A stretch of DNA of 64,000 nucleotides from Lomentospora prolificans (taxonomy: Eukaryota; Ascomycota; Sordariomycetes; Microascales; Microascaceae), in assembly GCA_029532625.1 (NCBI GenBank), contig JARFXM010000006.1, positions 3,596,001-3,660,000 of the forward strand. Direction: 5' to 3'. The number at the start of each line of letters is the position of its first letter. The stretch's first letter is position 1. This document shows positions 23,290 through 34,055 of the stretch, piece after piece. The notes below the pieces were generated by a model. That model saw nothing but the letters and a program-made list of their open reading frames with translations. It was not told where the DNA came from and searched no databases. The position numbers and the translations under genes were made by a program.

Positions 23290-24036
23290 TGCAACTCACC
23301 TCATGCGTGCTTCTTACAATCCGCATCATAAAGATGGGGAGCCCGTGTTTGGTTCTCTCGCGAAGGCGTCCAGGTACGGCACGCTCAGCGAATTCACCGT
23401 CGCTTCGACTGCGGAGCTCGAGCCGGTGCCCGAAGGAGTGACGGTGATGCAGGGGCAGCTCTTGGGACCGGCGCCGGGACAGCCAGCGGTGAACTCCCTC
23501 GTTGGGCGCGCTAAGAAAACCGGCAACCGCGTACTGGTCAACGGGGGAAGCGGCGGAGTCGGGAGTTACACACCGTACAATCCGCAAAAATCATGAGCGC
23601 GGAGGTGTCGGCAACCACTTCAATCAAGAACAATTGAACTTGTGCGAGGCCTCGGGCCCGACCACGTCATTGACTATCATACAAAGACGAGTCTGCTAGG
23701 CGAGCTGCAACGGCGCGGACTGTCCTTAGATGATGTCGTCGATAATTGGATGGCTTGTACCAGCAAGGGTTCGAATTCCTCAAGAGGGACGGCACCTATG
23801 TTCAAGTCGCCGCAACTCCCACGTCGGCGGGCACCTGTTGGATACTGGTAAACCTGGTAAAATCGCAATTGCCAGGGTATCGCAGGTTTCACTTCGTCAC
23901 AGAGTGGGTCGCTGAAGGGAAAGTGAAGCCGGGAATTGAGCATGTCTCCATATTCGGCGACGTACCGCAGGCCTATGCCAAACTGGGCGAGGGAAGATCA
24001 AGGGGCAAGATTGTGGCGCAAGTCTCAGAGGATCGA
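23290..24036 (+). pseudogene. Decayed MDR-family oxidoreductase (NADPH:quinone reductase/RTN4IP1-like)
   Basis: Seen: three successive frames together spell one MDR protein. From 23303 a frame carries EPVFGSLA, YGTLSEFTVAS and the cofactor loop VLVNGGSGGVGS, then shifts. A second frame from about 23634 reads ELVRGLGPDHVIDYHTKTS and DDVVDN. A third from 23746 reads GFEFLKRDGTYVQVAATPTS and ends AYAKLGEGRSRGKIVAQVS. At least two frameshifts are needed, the first frame ends in a stop at 23594-23596, and parts expected between blocks are missing. The N-terminal GroES-like start was not found. Known: intact members are about 340 residues and reduce quinones or enones. It lies 340 bases from a zinc-cluster relic in the same orientation, so the two may be remains of one locus. 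Confidence 0.8.
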
Positions 24037-24375
24037 CCAAATGGTAATAATAATAAAGAGGGGGCATGTCTTTTTCTATCGGATTGTCTTTGTTTGCAAA
24101 TTTTAGACCTTTCAATCTCCCCGTCTTACTTTCGAGGACCTGTTGACTTCCCAATGGCGACACCATATGTAACGCCGGCCGCCGCTCTCCTCCTAAACGA
24201 ACCCAGGCCCCAATCCAATGTGACGCGCAGTCGGGCTGACATTTCGCCGGCCATGGGCAGTTTGTGAGCCGCACAAATCCGTCGCCAGCCCAATTCTTCA
24301 AGAGAACCCCCTTTCGCCGTCCGTGGTCATTCGTGGTGTTCTTGCCTTATATTTAGTCATTCATCATCCCTAGCC

Positions 24376-24652
24376 ATGTCACAGCACACTTTTACTCTTC
24401 ATGATCCCGTCAAGAACCAAGCTTTTGATGCTTGCCGCAGGTTAAGTCGACTCCTTGTAGAGCATCATCTGCATACTCTGTCATGACTGTTACTATGATA
24501 GGAGGTCGAAAAATCGCCTGTTCCAAGGAGTCATCTGGTTGTTCGCGATGCATCAAGCTGGCTCTCATATGCGCGTACTCGACGCGAAAACCCACGGGCC
24601 GGCCAAGAAAATACAGCCAGCAAAGGGTCGACAACCAAATAAGTAGTTGAAG
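24376..24652 (+). pseudogene. Relic of a Zn(II)2Cys6 regulator, DNA-binding domain only
   Basis: Seen: ATG 24376 begins MSQHTFTLHDPVKNQAFDAC, then CRR and a GT..AG intron (about 24441-24501). After it comes KIACSKESSGCSRCIKLAL and ICAYS, then TGRPRK. This is a zinc cluster, but the first Cys is Phe (AFDAC where ACDAC is expected). The two halves do not join in frame across the intron (one base off, beside an A5 run), and a stop follows the domain at about 24648-24650. No regulatory domain follows. The last Cys block and basic TGRPRK tail are well kept, so decay may be recent. A single indel could be an assembly error; the lost Cys and the missing remainder argue for a true relic. Confidence 0.65.
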
Positions 24653-25150
24653 CTCTTCATCCAAACAAAATGGTCAATGGAATTCAACCTGCTTGCCAAT
24701 ATGAACTCAGCGTCGAGACTCTCATTCTATATTACTAGATTTGCCTGCTTTCCAGAGCCTCTCCTAAGTTAGAGACTCGTCCAGTCTGCATAGGGAAATG
24801 TGAGCAACCAGAGGTAGTAATGCAGAAAGTAAGAAACCCGAGCGAATACGGCTCGAGACGGCCCACATTCGTGCCGCTCCATGATTGGAAGTATTAATGC
24901 GAAATAACTGAACTGTCGGCGATAGGAAGGTGGGGTAATAACCGGTTTTGTCATCAACTGATGCTCTCAAGATGCGTAAGAACTAGAGAACAATAAATAC
25001 ATAACAACAATCACAGGCCTCAGGGCTTTCCCTATTCAACATCACGCTGTCACTCCTATGAAGTGGAGGTACTGTTTATAACTTGAAGCAATCCTCGACA
25101 AAGGTTGGTCTCCAGTCTGCGATCCTAATATCGTCCCGCCAACAAACGTC
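24653..25150. promoter_or_regulatory. Spacer and probable promoter of the 25151 gene
   Basis: Moderately AT-rich, no coding frame of interest. It separates the zinc-cluster relic from the start of the small conserved gene and should contain that gene's promoter; a purine/AT block with AACAATAAATACATAAC lies at about 24988-25010. Confidence 0.35.
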
Positions 25151-25670
25151 ATGGCCGAGTCTACCCCGATTCCCATTATCTGCTGCGGCAAGCGAGAGGA
25201 GGTGGGCCGTATTGTCATTGAAGGCCTAAAACCAGAGATTGAGGGTGAGAACAGGCAGCGTAACGCTCATCGGTCTAGAAAACATTACTAACTGTAACCA
25301 AGTCGTCCACTTTGTCCTGGCCGAAGACTCCGCCGCCATCATCATCCCACCCATTCTCGCCGGACAGGGTCCCCCGGCCCACCCGGAGCTCAGCAGCATC
25401 GGCACCGGGAACTTCTCCCAGGTCCCCAAGGCTGTCCTCCTTGGAGGCGCGTTTGACGATGAGACAATTGCCAAGTTGCGAGATGCCGTAAACCAGACGG
25501 CTGGAACTCGCAAGGTCCCATGGCTTAGCCGTGATCACAAGAAGAACGAGCTTACCGTCTTCGACCCCCAATACATAGCTGATGTGTGTAAGAGGTCGAA
25601 GGAGGCATTGATAAGGCTTGATAAGGAAGGCAAATTGGATGGAACGTACGATGGAACTGCATTGTATTAG
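25151..25670 (+). CDS. Small conserved fungal protein of unknown function (153 aa)
   Basis: Seen: ATG 25151, exon 1 25151-25244, intron 25245-25302 (GTGAGA..CTAAC..CAAG), exon 2 25303-25670. The protein begins MAESTPIPIICCGKREEVGR, then IVIEGLKPEIEVVHFVLA, a pattern of alternating hydrophobic strands like a Rossmann-type beta-alpha-beta start. Later blocks are VLLGGAFDDETIAKLRDA and KVPWLSRD, and the end is KRSKEALIRLDKEGKL then YDGTALY. I remember similar short proteins from many ascomycetes with the order CGK..VGRIVIEGLKPE..VHF..LLGG..D..VPWL, but no experimentally assigned function. No signal peptide or membrane segment. It stands alone between a zinc-cluster relic and an FAD oxidoreductase; it could be a cytosolic accessory protein, without firm evidence. 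Confidence 0.8.
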
Positions 25671-26736
25671 CGATACGAAGGACGTGTGTCTAGCGGAGCG
25701 CTTAGTTCCCTAGGAAAAACGTGCCGAGCAGCCAAGCGTGCGCAGTAATTTTGTCCGTGGGATGAGTCAAAACACTGGATTTAGTTGGGAAGTCAAGCCA
25801 GCAAATGGTCGTCGTGTGGAACGTTGGTGGCGCCATTTTCATCTATGCTTCATTTCTATCCATGTTGTCTATAGCCCTCTCCGCTCTGATTATTCAAGAA
25901 ATGAAACTATGCGCACATGGGCTATGGAGATGAAAGCCTGAAGCAGGTTTTAATGCTTTATCAATGTCCACAACGAGACAAAGTTGTCACACTGATGGGC
26001 CCAACTTGAACCGATCTAGCTTGGAAGCTTGTGGATCGATATAATGCACTCAACCATGACAAACCCAGTAGGTTGGACCAGTAACTTCGGGTCCCTCGTA
26101 AATTTTGACCTACCCTTGTCTAGGATCAGGCATGGTATCCTCGCGTGCGACTGGCTGGCTTTGCGTTCCCGCTTAGCCGTCCTCACGGGGTCAGTGGTTA
26201 CATTACGGCCAATCCTTTTGGCACTGGATATTTAGTGTTGGGCCCAAGTCGATGTAGGAAAGGAGAAAAGATGAGGACACGACGGAAATGAGCTTTGGTT
26301 GTAGTGCTCAATGAATGACCTTCGGTTTCCCCGAAGAGATATCCCGTCCGAGCCAAGGTCTTTCGTCTTCTTCTGTACAACGGAAGGTAGTAAAAACCTA
26401 CGGAATAAAAGTTCATGATTATCTGGGTGAGTCCAAACGTATGCAGGTGTGAAGCACAATGCTGAAGGGTCATGCACCATCCACTTCTGTGTTCTGACAA
26501 CCCGTGTTGGTCCGAGGAGATGCACACAATGCATATTTATTGCATATTACCACATTTCAATACACCCTGGATGCAGGAAACACGTCGTATATTGGCACCG
26601 TCCCGGCGTTTCATTCTTCTGGAGCGGACGCTTGGGTATCAAGGCCCCTCCGTGATATATAGATTCGAACTCGTCTAGAAGTCACCTTTAATCAATTATT
26701 CTTCAGCTACATGAAGAATTCTATTCATGGCCAACA
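25671..26736. other. Intergenic region before the FAD oxidoreductase gene
   Basis: About 1.1 kb without a recognisable gene. The frames present on both strands are short, overlap, and lack domain motifs. The last 400 bases should hold the promoter of the oxidoreductase gene. ATTTATTGCATATTACC at about 26534-26550 is AT-rich. No repeats noted. Confidence 0.4.
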
Positions 26737-28280
26737 ATGGGCTCAATCGATGACCTTTCATTGCTCCAGAACAAGATTCGGGCGGGACAAATTCTCACTC
26801 CCGAATCGGAAGGATACAATGAAAGTTTAGAGAGGTGGAGCGATACATGTATTTTGCCAGCGGTAAGAAAGCGCCAAGTATCCATAAACGCCATCGATAC
26901 GTAGCGATGCGTATTTCGTCATGAATATCCGAGTTGAAACCATTTAGGCAGCGGTAGTCAAGCCTTCCAACTCGGAAGAAGTATCCGAAGCCTTACGATA
27001 TGCCACGAGTCATGCAATTCCAGTCGTAGTCAAAGGTGGAGGACATTCGACGAGCGGCACCTCGGCGTCAGACGGCGGCCTCGTCATCGACCTCGGGCTC
27101 ATGAACACAGTGGAAGTGGAAGCGGAGAGGAAGATCGTCAGGGTCGGCGGGGGAGCTCTCTGGCGAGACGTGGACGAGAAATGCTGGGCGGACAAGCTAG
27201 CTATTGTGGGCGGCACCGTGAATGACACTGGCGTCGGTGGACTGACCCTAGGCGGCGGCTTTGGTTACGTCATGCCTAAATACGGCCTTACGCTGGACAC
27301 TCTTATCGAGGCAGAAGTTGTCTTGGCGGACGGCCGGGTTGTCACTACATCGGAGACTGAGAATGCCGATCTCTTCTGGGGCCTCTGGGGCGCTGGTCAA
27401 AACTTTGGCGTCGTGACCAGTTTTGTCTTCCAGGCCCACAGCCAAGGGGATGTGTACTCTGGTGTAATTGGCTTGGCCTTACAATCCCTTAGTCTCGTGG
27501 TGGACTTTACAAACTTGATGCACGAACGGCAGGATCCGGACTCGGCGTTGGTATGGGGCATCTCATGCTCGCCGACAGAAAACGAACCCATCATCGTTGG
27601 CACGATTTTCTACAATGGCAGCGAGGCCGACGGCGCCGCATTCTTCAAGCCGCTTTTGGATGCTGCGACATTTAGCCAAGCTCATTCGAGGCCCTACCCC
27701 GAGGTGAATACGCTGTTCAACGATACTTTCAAAAGACCGCTTCGAGCCCTGCAAGGCGGTACAACCTTTGCCCCGCCATTGAGGAAAGAGCAAGTGGAAG
27801 AAACACTCGAAATCTTCATACCCTTGCTCAAATCGAATGGGCTGCATCGGAGCATCCTTGCCTATGAGATTCTGCCAAATAAAAAGGTTCGCGAAGTCGG
27901 GGAAGAAGCCACAGCGTTCGCGGCCCGGCACAATATCTACCACATCTCGACCTTGTGGATTTGGTCGGATGCTGCAACCGACGGGCTGGTCCGGGGCTTC
28001 AACAGGAAGGTTATCAACCACATCAAGGAAACTGGCGGGAATAGCCAGTGGGTTACACAGTACAACAACTACGCAGGTATGTCTGGCTAGCCAGGCCGGA
28101 GCTGTAAATGTCCAATTCCGTAAACTATCGGACCGTTCTAACGCCTCTGCAGGGGATGTTGCCGATCCCAGACAGAGATTCGGGCCCAATCTGGAGAGGT
28201 TGCAGGTGCTCAAGAAGAAGTACGATCCAAACAACGTGTTTTGGAAATGGCACAGTTTCTTTGGTGGTGGAGAGCTATAA
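26737..28280 (+). CDS. FAD-linked oxidoreductase, berberine-bridge-enzyme type (three exons, 460 aa)
   Basis: Seen: ATG 26737 (MGSIDDLSLLQNKI); exons 26737-26862, 26948-28076 and 28153-28280; introns of 85 and 76 bases. The PCMH-type FAD domain begins VVKPSNSEEVSEALRYA, with VVVKGGGHSTSG: His75 is the residue that carries covalent FAD in this family. GGLTLGGGFGY (FAD pyrophosphate loop) and the LFWGLWGAGQNFGVVT motif follow. The small third exon supplies the C-terminal BBE segment with KKYDPNNVFWKWHSF. A second Cys linkage (bicovalent flavin) is not evident. Known: such enzymes oxidise sugars, alcohols or ring systems with O2 and are common in fungal catabolic and metabolite loci; many are secreted. 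Here no signal peptide is seen, so an intracellular role is likely. Substrate unknown. Confidence 0.92.
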
Positions 28281-28991
28281 ATATGGACCATACCATGCAA
28301 TGGGACGCTCCAATACCCGTTATTACCTGGAACTTCACTAGGCTTGGGAGGCGCTTGTAATGACAGCATCCTAAAATTGTAGTGGGCGAAGCGGTAGGAG
28401 GCACGGAACTTCTACAGATCCAAGAATAGCTCATCAGTGCCTGTGATGAAGGGGAAACCCAGGATTTCGTCGACGAAATGTTCGCTAACATGCAAGTCAC
28501 CTCCACTCTTTTTATCCGCCCATTCTTTCCTCACGCTGGCCAATGGGTCCTTGTTGGATCACGATGGTGGGAGGCATATGTGCGATCATGCGCATTCGAA
28601 TACAGATTTAGAGTAGGGGTTTTTAGGCATCCCTGGCATCCACCCTTCAGTTATTCAGGAACTAGAGGGTGAAGATTGTGAATAAGAAGGTACCAAGGTC
28701 AAGGGTGGCATGAGCTACTTTGATGATATGTGGGTGCGCATTGAGAAGCGACTATCCGTAATGTAGGAATGTAGGATCTCTGATGAAGCTCAACCACAAG
28801 AACAAATGGCGTTATGTATCACAACCTTCACATGTCCATTCGCATTTTTCATGTTGTTGTACTCTCTCGTATTTTGGCGTCTTCTGTAGGTGCCCCTAAT
28901 ATGAGGCCGCTGTTAGTGACCATGAGGAAGGCGGCTATAGGTTAATATTTTGAAGAGAAAACTATCGAGATACGTGTCAGTCTGCATGATA
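28281..28991. other. 3' flank of the FAD oxidoreductase gene
   Basis: No gene seen. The frames are short and without motifs. The block lies between the stop of the oxidoreductase (+) and the stop of the CCCH relic (-), so it is a convergent 3' region. Confidence 0.4.
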
Positions 28992-30619
28992 TTACACCCG
29001 AACATAGAGTTTATGTCTGGGTGGATGACCGACGTCGGCTTTTGAATGATCAATCTCATATATATATCCACTGGAAACACAACATTGCTGATTTCGGCAC
29101 AGACAATTGTGCCGAAAAAAGCATTTAATATCCGTGCAGCTGAGCCTCGCATTACACACCTGGTCTCGCACGAAATGTCGGAACGCGAGTCTCTCCGCCT
29201 CTGGAATAGTTTCATGGCTATATTTACACGGCAAATGGTCGGTTCGGAAACACTCCTCTAGGAGGTAATACTGGCGACAGAATCCTCTGCCACCCTTGAT
29301 CATCTTATGGAACGATGCTGTGGCTTTCGCGTCGGCTACAGGGAGCGGGACGCCGACCCTCTGGCCCGATTCGTTGATGAGTAGTTTGAAACCATGCGGC
29401 TTATTAGAGCTCTTTGTCCCGTTGGTATAGCCATTTGATAGCTTCTTTGGATCTGTCGGGGCTGATTGCACCTTGGCAGCCCATGTACCAGGCGGCGCAT
29501 CGCTTGCCGGAGAAGATGGCGCTGCAGGAGCTGCGCGAGGTGAACCTCTAAAAAGGTAGCGGCTCATCCCTGAAGATGCCGTGGAAGGTGGTAATTTTGA
29601 ACGGCAATTTGAGGAAATCGGCTGCAACACGGAACGAGTGAAGCAAGGTCATCTTGTCCACGCGATCTCTTCGTTATCGCAGTATTCTGTTTGCTGGAGA
29701 AAGGGAACATATCCCCCATCATCATCCCCATCATCACACGCGCCGAATACAACATGCCGGCACGTAAGATTGCCCACAAAATGGTCAAAAACATCTGAGA
29801 GGGAGCCGTTAGACATAGATATCCATGAAGACAACGCCGCGGCTTTGAATAATGCGAGCTTGATGGCTTACCTCGAAGCTTTTCATCCGCTACCTGGTTT
29901 CCCTGACCAATAAACACAAAGTCAGAGGTACCCGATGCCTTGGGAAAATCCCTTGGCGATCTCGCGAATCGCGTTTGCAGGGTCGCAATCTTCGAATCGA
30001 CGAGGGCCCCGCGTCAACCCTTCCCCGCAGGCGAACGCCTTGATTGCAACCGGCAAGTCGGCCAGCGAGGGATTCGACCCTTCGACATACGTCTGCACCG
30101 CAGTTTTCAGCGCAACAGCAGCGTTCCTTCCACCTTCAATCCCTGAGGTGTAATAGCCTTCTCGAAACTAGCGCGTCTGTATTAGTTCGTAGGGCTAGAA
30201 GGGGGTAATGAGGGTCGAGACCCGGGGAGCAGCGCTCGAACAATGTATTGATCGTGATCTGCGTCTCGCAAGAAAAGTACTAACGAATGATTGTCCTATG
30301 GGATGGTTAATGACATAGGCTAAGTGTAAAAGAAGTGAGTAATAGGGAGGGGACTTACCACCGTCTTCTGAAGCTGTTTATATTTAGCCTTCCACTTTTC
30401 CGTCTTATCAGGCGCCACTCGGCTGCCGTTACGAGTCGTCTTGTAACCATTTTGGAGGTTGTTGTACTCATGGTTTAGACTTGACAATTTATCTTGGAAT
30501 TCCTAGTTTCGGCCTGGATAATGCAGCCTCCAAACTTCATCCATTTGAACTTTATGTTCATGGAACTCCCGAAATTACGTGGCTTCACTAGCAAACTGTT
30601 CGAGGAGAGCGTCTGCCAT
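28992..30619 (-). pseudogene. CCCH zinc-finger protein, broken by two stops and several frameshifts
   Basis: Seen: from ATG 30619 the frame reads MADALLEQFASEAT, then TAA at 30577-30575, FREFHEHKVQMDEVWRLHY, then a TAG, then a coiled-coil-like stretch to 30359. Intron 30358-30296 (GTAAGT..CATAG) is plausible. Next come VLFLRDADHDQYI, a possible intron with an ACTAATAC branch site, and FREGYYTSGIEGGRNAAVAL. After QTYVEG the frame shifts near 29945 into DFVFIGQGNQVADEKLR. An intron leads to VGNLTCRHVVFGACDDG, with a small internal GAT/GGG duplication. It shifts near 29660 into VDKMTLLHSFRVAADFLKL and back near 29560 into the intact C-terminus. That end has a C-x8-C-x7-C-x3-H finger and a second C-x5-C-x4-C-x3-H finger. 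Known: fungal proteins with this architecture are putative RNA-binding factors. Both stops could be C-to-T changes of CAA/CAG, as RIP would cause. Sequencing error alone seems unlikely. Confidence 0.85.
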
Positions 30620-31607
30620 TGTGTTGACAATTTTGCGCCAAATCTATAAAGTTGAGAGGATGCAATTTCAAGGCGAACTTGGTGAGAAGAGTAATTACTG
30701 AGGGGTTGGAGGTTCATATGTGCGATATTACCAGGCTGCCCTGACCAACATACTATAGGCCAAGGTCCGCGACGCCATGTGGCCGAGTTGGGCCGCATTC
30801 GACTTCGTTACGACTGACTTCGGTACGACTATTGGCCAGGCCTGCGTGTCGTGTGGCTGTTGCCAACGTGGCTTAAGACCATAGCCTCTGAATCGGCACA
30901 ACAGCGATCGTACAGCATTTCCCGGGCCGCTGTCCTGTCAGTACAAAGAAGTGTTGGATTCCAACAGAGAAGCCAATATCTAGGGGTATTATTATGAGGC
31001 CGCAGGGGCTGTGCGTGTTGGGTTGGTTGTTGCCCTTGGTCCCGGCCAGGCAAGCGGCGGGCGACTTCGCCACTGATGGCCAACTATTGAACACCCTAAC
31101 CGCTGTCAGCCACACCCACCAACACAAAATGGATTGTGATCTTCGATACTTAAAACTTTATCTCCCAATCAAGAGCAGAGATAGCCCATCTATCAGTATG
31201 GCTGAGAGGACGGCGGCCTACACGAGCAGCCTGTAATCAAAAGTAGGTAAGCCGTGGAGTTGTAGGGCGGCTCAACGCCACGAACCAGGTAACTTTCTTC
31301 TCGTCCCTTCGGGTTCTACTGTTCGCATTACGGGTGGTTGATTGGATGGGATTACAGAGCAGCGAAAGCCGATCTCAAGGGTTCTTCAGGAACACGCTGC
31401 TTTCATCCCAAATTAGCTGCCAGCAAGCTGCACCCAATGACCACGAAGAGAAACAAACAATCTGAGATGATGGATATTCCTGGCAAGTCAATCTCATGTT
31501 TTTATTGGCCACGAAAAGAAACAAACCTCGATTTGAAATATGGATATTCCTGGTTCATATTGATTTATCCTTCCTCGGTGGCCAAGATGATCTGTAAGAG
31601 TCCTTGC
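30620..31607. other. Spacer with an imperfect tandem duplication
   Basis: No gene recognised. The right end holds a 43-45 base duplicated unit (31441-31483 and 31509-31553, own entry) just downstream of the dehydratase stop codon. Otherwise unremarkable; frames on both strands lack domain motifs. Confidence 0.4.
31441..31553. repeat. Imperfect tandem duplication, two units with a 68-base period
   Basis: Unit 1 (31441-31483) and unit 2 (31509-31553) share CCACGAA(G/A)AGAAACAAAC at the left end and TGGATATTCCTGG at the right end, with a divergent centre. They lie about 55-170 bases downstream of the dehydratase stop, within its probable 3' untranslated region or terminator. No coding content. 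Confidence 0.8.
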
Positions 31608-33548
31608 CTAATGCTCCGTGATTTCTGGCCCTTCGGCCCTCAGGAAGTCAAAGTCGCAGCCTTTATGGGCTTGGTTTACATTCCTTTCGTAAAGGCCCCG
31701 ATATCCACGTGTGCTCTTCCTCGTTTTCCAAGGGTTGGGCCCTTTGTCCTTCCGCTCCTGTATCCTTCTCCGAATCTCGTCGTCAGACACTTCGAGATGC
31801 AGCGTTCTCGTTGATAGATTGGAGCAGATAAAGTCCCCGTCCTGTACAATACCCAATATGGACTCCGGATCGGCAGACTCGGGCGACACGTGCAACACAA
31901 TTGTTCCTCCAGCCGTACCGCTCATCCGACCATCGCTTATCCTCAACATATCCGTAACACCTTGTCTGCCCAGTTTTCGAGGTATAGGAATAAGTCCAGC
32001 CTCAGGCATGCCAGGGTTTCCAATAGGGCCAATTCCCTGCAATACGAGGACCGAATCTTCTGTAACATCCAAGTCCTCCGAGTCGATGCGAGCAATAAGA
32101 TCTTTGGAATTCTTAAATACACAAGCACGGCCGCGATGTTCGAGTAGGCGTTTCTCCTTGGATGCGCTGGCCTTCATCACTGCTCCATCGGGCGCGAGAT
32201 TACCATATAACACAGCCAAGCTGGATGATTTGTGTAGGGGTTTGTCTAGAGCGCGGATAATCCGCCTCGAATGATCAGATGGCTGGAAGGGCGTAGTATC
32301 GAGCACATCTCCGAGGGTTTGACCGGTGTATGTGCGCGCATCCAAATGTAGAAGGGGCCGGAGCGTGTGCATGAGAGCCAGCATACCGCCCGCATTATGG
32401 AAATCTGTCATATAATTATCTCCACTAGGTTTCAAGTCAACAAGGAGTGGTGTTTTAGCGCCAATTTCGTCAAATGTTTTGAGAGAAATGCGACCCGCCA
32501 CAGTAGGATGGCGGTTGATTATGGCCATCAGGTGTACGATGGCATTTGTACTCCCTCCAATGGCCTGGAGAACAGTGATAGCATTGATAAAGTTCTCGTA
32601 GGCGAGTAACTTTTGCGGTCTGAAGCTCTCCTTATTGTTAAGGATCTGGACTGCATATTTTCCAGTATTTTCAGCTACCCTTAAGCGGGTGGCGGATACA
32701 GCTGGGCTCGTGGCTCCCGCTTTGAGATCAATCAGGCCTAAAGCCGCCGTGATGCAGGCCATGGTGCTTGCAGTACCCATGACACCACAGGTCCCTGCTG
32801 TCGGGGCCAGCTCCTTGTTGATATCCATAATGTCCTCGATGTCTATCTGGCCTGCACGAAACTTGGCCCAGTTGTTTCGACAGTCCGTGCAAGCACCGAC
32901 GCGAACACCTTTCACAGACCCAGGCATCATAGGGCCTGTGATTAAAGGTAAAAAGGGCTTGTTGGCGGAGATGCCGCCCATAAGCTGTGCTGGAACTGTC
33001 TTGTCACAACCTCCAATCATGACTACCGAATCCACAGGTTGGGCTTTGACCATCTCTTCCGTATCCATGCTCATGAGGTTCCGTAGATACATGCTAGTCG
33101 GATTAGAGAAGGCCTCGTGGATGCTAATGGTGGGGAATTCCATCGGCAGACCGCCGGCCAGCAGAACACCACGCTTTACGGCTTCGATAAGCTGGGGCAC
33201 CTGGGCGTGGCAAGGGTTGAAGGAAGAAAAAGTGTTAATTATTCCAATAATGGGCTTGCTCAAAGCCTCGTCGCTGTAGCCAAGCGCGTTGATGAAGACC
33301 TTGCGGAGGAAAAGACTGAAGTGCACATCACCATATCCGGGCAGGTTTGAGCGCAACCCGACCTGGTCGGTTGCGATGGGTGTGCCAAGGTCGTAATCCG
33401 AATGAGCCGCTGCGCCATCCTTGGTGGTATTTGCAGTCGTGATGCTGGTGTTTGGCTTCACCATTGTTACCTGGGTGACGGTGGTGACGTCTGCCGAAGG
33501 GGTGAGGTTCTGAGCTTGGCTGTCCGTTGGATTCGATGAATTATCCAT
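31608..33548 (-). CDS. IlvD/Edd-family dehydratase, probably acting on a sugar acid
   Basis: Seen: one uninterrupted exon from ATG 33548, 646 residues; the frame continues upstream only to a TTG. The first 60 residues are Ser/Thr/Asn-rich and not homologous in look. The conserved core follows: iron-sulfur ligand Cys blocks FNPCHAQVPQL, MIGGCDKTVPA and APTAGTCGVMGTAS, then GGSTNAIVHLMA, ISDGRMSGTAGG and VSPESAD. The C-terminus reads RGYRGLYERNVNQAHKGCDF, an ending I associate with L-arabonate/D-xylonate type dehydratases rather than the branched-chain amino acid enzyme. Known: the family removes water from 2,3-dihydroxy acids using an Fe-S cluster. Inference: sugar-acid catabolism or a second dihydroxy-acid dehydratase; no clear mitochondrial presequence. 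It borders the amidase relic. Confidence 0.92.
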   Translation of the reverse strand: MDNSSNPTDSQAQNLTPSADVTTVTQVTMVKPNTSITTANTTKDGAAAHSDYDLGTPIATDQVGLRSNLPGYGDVHFSLFLRKVFINALGYSDEALSKPIIGIINTFSSFNPCHAQVPQLIEAVKRGVLLAGGLPMEFPTISIHEAFSNPTSMYLRNLMSMDTEEMVKAQPVDSVVMIGGCDKTVPAQLMGGISANKPFLPLITGPMMPGSVKGVRVGACTDCRNNWAKFRAGQIDIEDIMDINKELAPTAGTCGVMGTASTMACITAALGLIDLKAGATSPAVSATRLRVAENTGKYAVQILNNKESFRPQKLLAYENFINAITVLQAIGGSTNAIVHLMAIINRHPTVAGRISLKTFDEIGAKTPLLVDLKPSGDNYMTDFHNAGGMLALMHTLRPLLHLDARTYTGQTLGDVLDTTPFQPSDHSRRIIRALDKPLHKSSSLAVLYGNLAPDGAVMKASASKEKRLLEHRGRACVFKNSKDLIARIDSEDLDVTEDSVLVLQGIGPIGNPGMPEAGLIPIPRKLGRQGVTDMLRISDGRMSGTAGGTIVLHVSPESADPESILGIVQDGDFICSNLSTRTLHLEVSDDEIRRRIQERKDKGPNPWKTRKSTRGYRGLYERNVNQAHKGCDFDFLRAEGPEITEH

Positions 33549-34055
33549 TAATAGATGAGTGATATGCACAAGGGATACCGATGTCAATGTATTGTATAAA
33601 CCTGCAGTTCTGAGCTGTGAGGGTTCGAAGTATTAAGGCATATCTTATGGCTACCCGTTTGGTTCTGTGGTCGTCGGTATGGGCCAGCGGAGACGACTAG
33701 ATTTGATATTCCCGTTTGCCATGTATTAGAGACAGCGGGGTACGTTGGTACGATTCCCCGTCTTCCCTCCGATAATAACAATCTTCGCAAGCAAAAACTC
33801 CGCTTCGGGCCAGCGAAGAATCCATTGCTCGGTTGGTTAGTCCCATCTTGACTCGCGAGCGGGGTATTAATTTAGAACGTGAATTGGCAAGAAACGCGGA
33901 CAATGACGCTATAGTTTAGGACCACTAATATCAATCCTCTGCTGATAGCCAAGGTAGCATTGGATACAATACAATCGGACCCAATGCCGCCAGCGCTGGC
34001 TCATATCCATCTCAACTCACTAAACCATATCCTTTATCCACCCGCCAGGCCGACA
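33549..34055. promoter_or_regulatory. Upstream region of the dehydratase gene
   Basis: About 500 bases between the dehydratase start and the amidase relic's 3' end. No coding frame is convincing. It should contain the dehydratase promoter on the minus strand. Confidence 0.35.
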
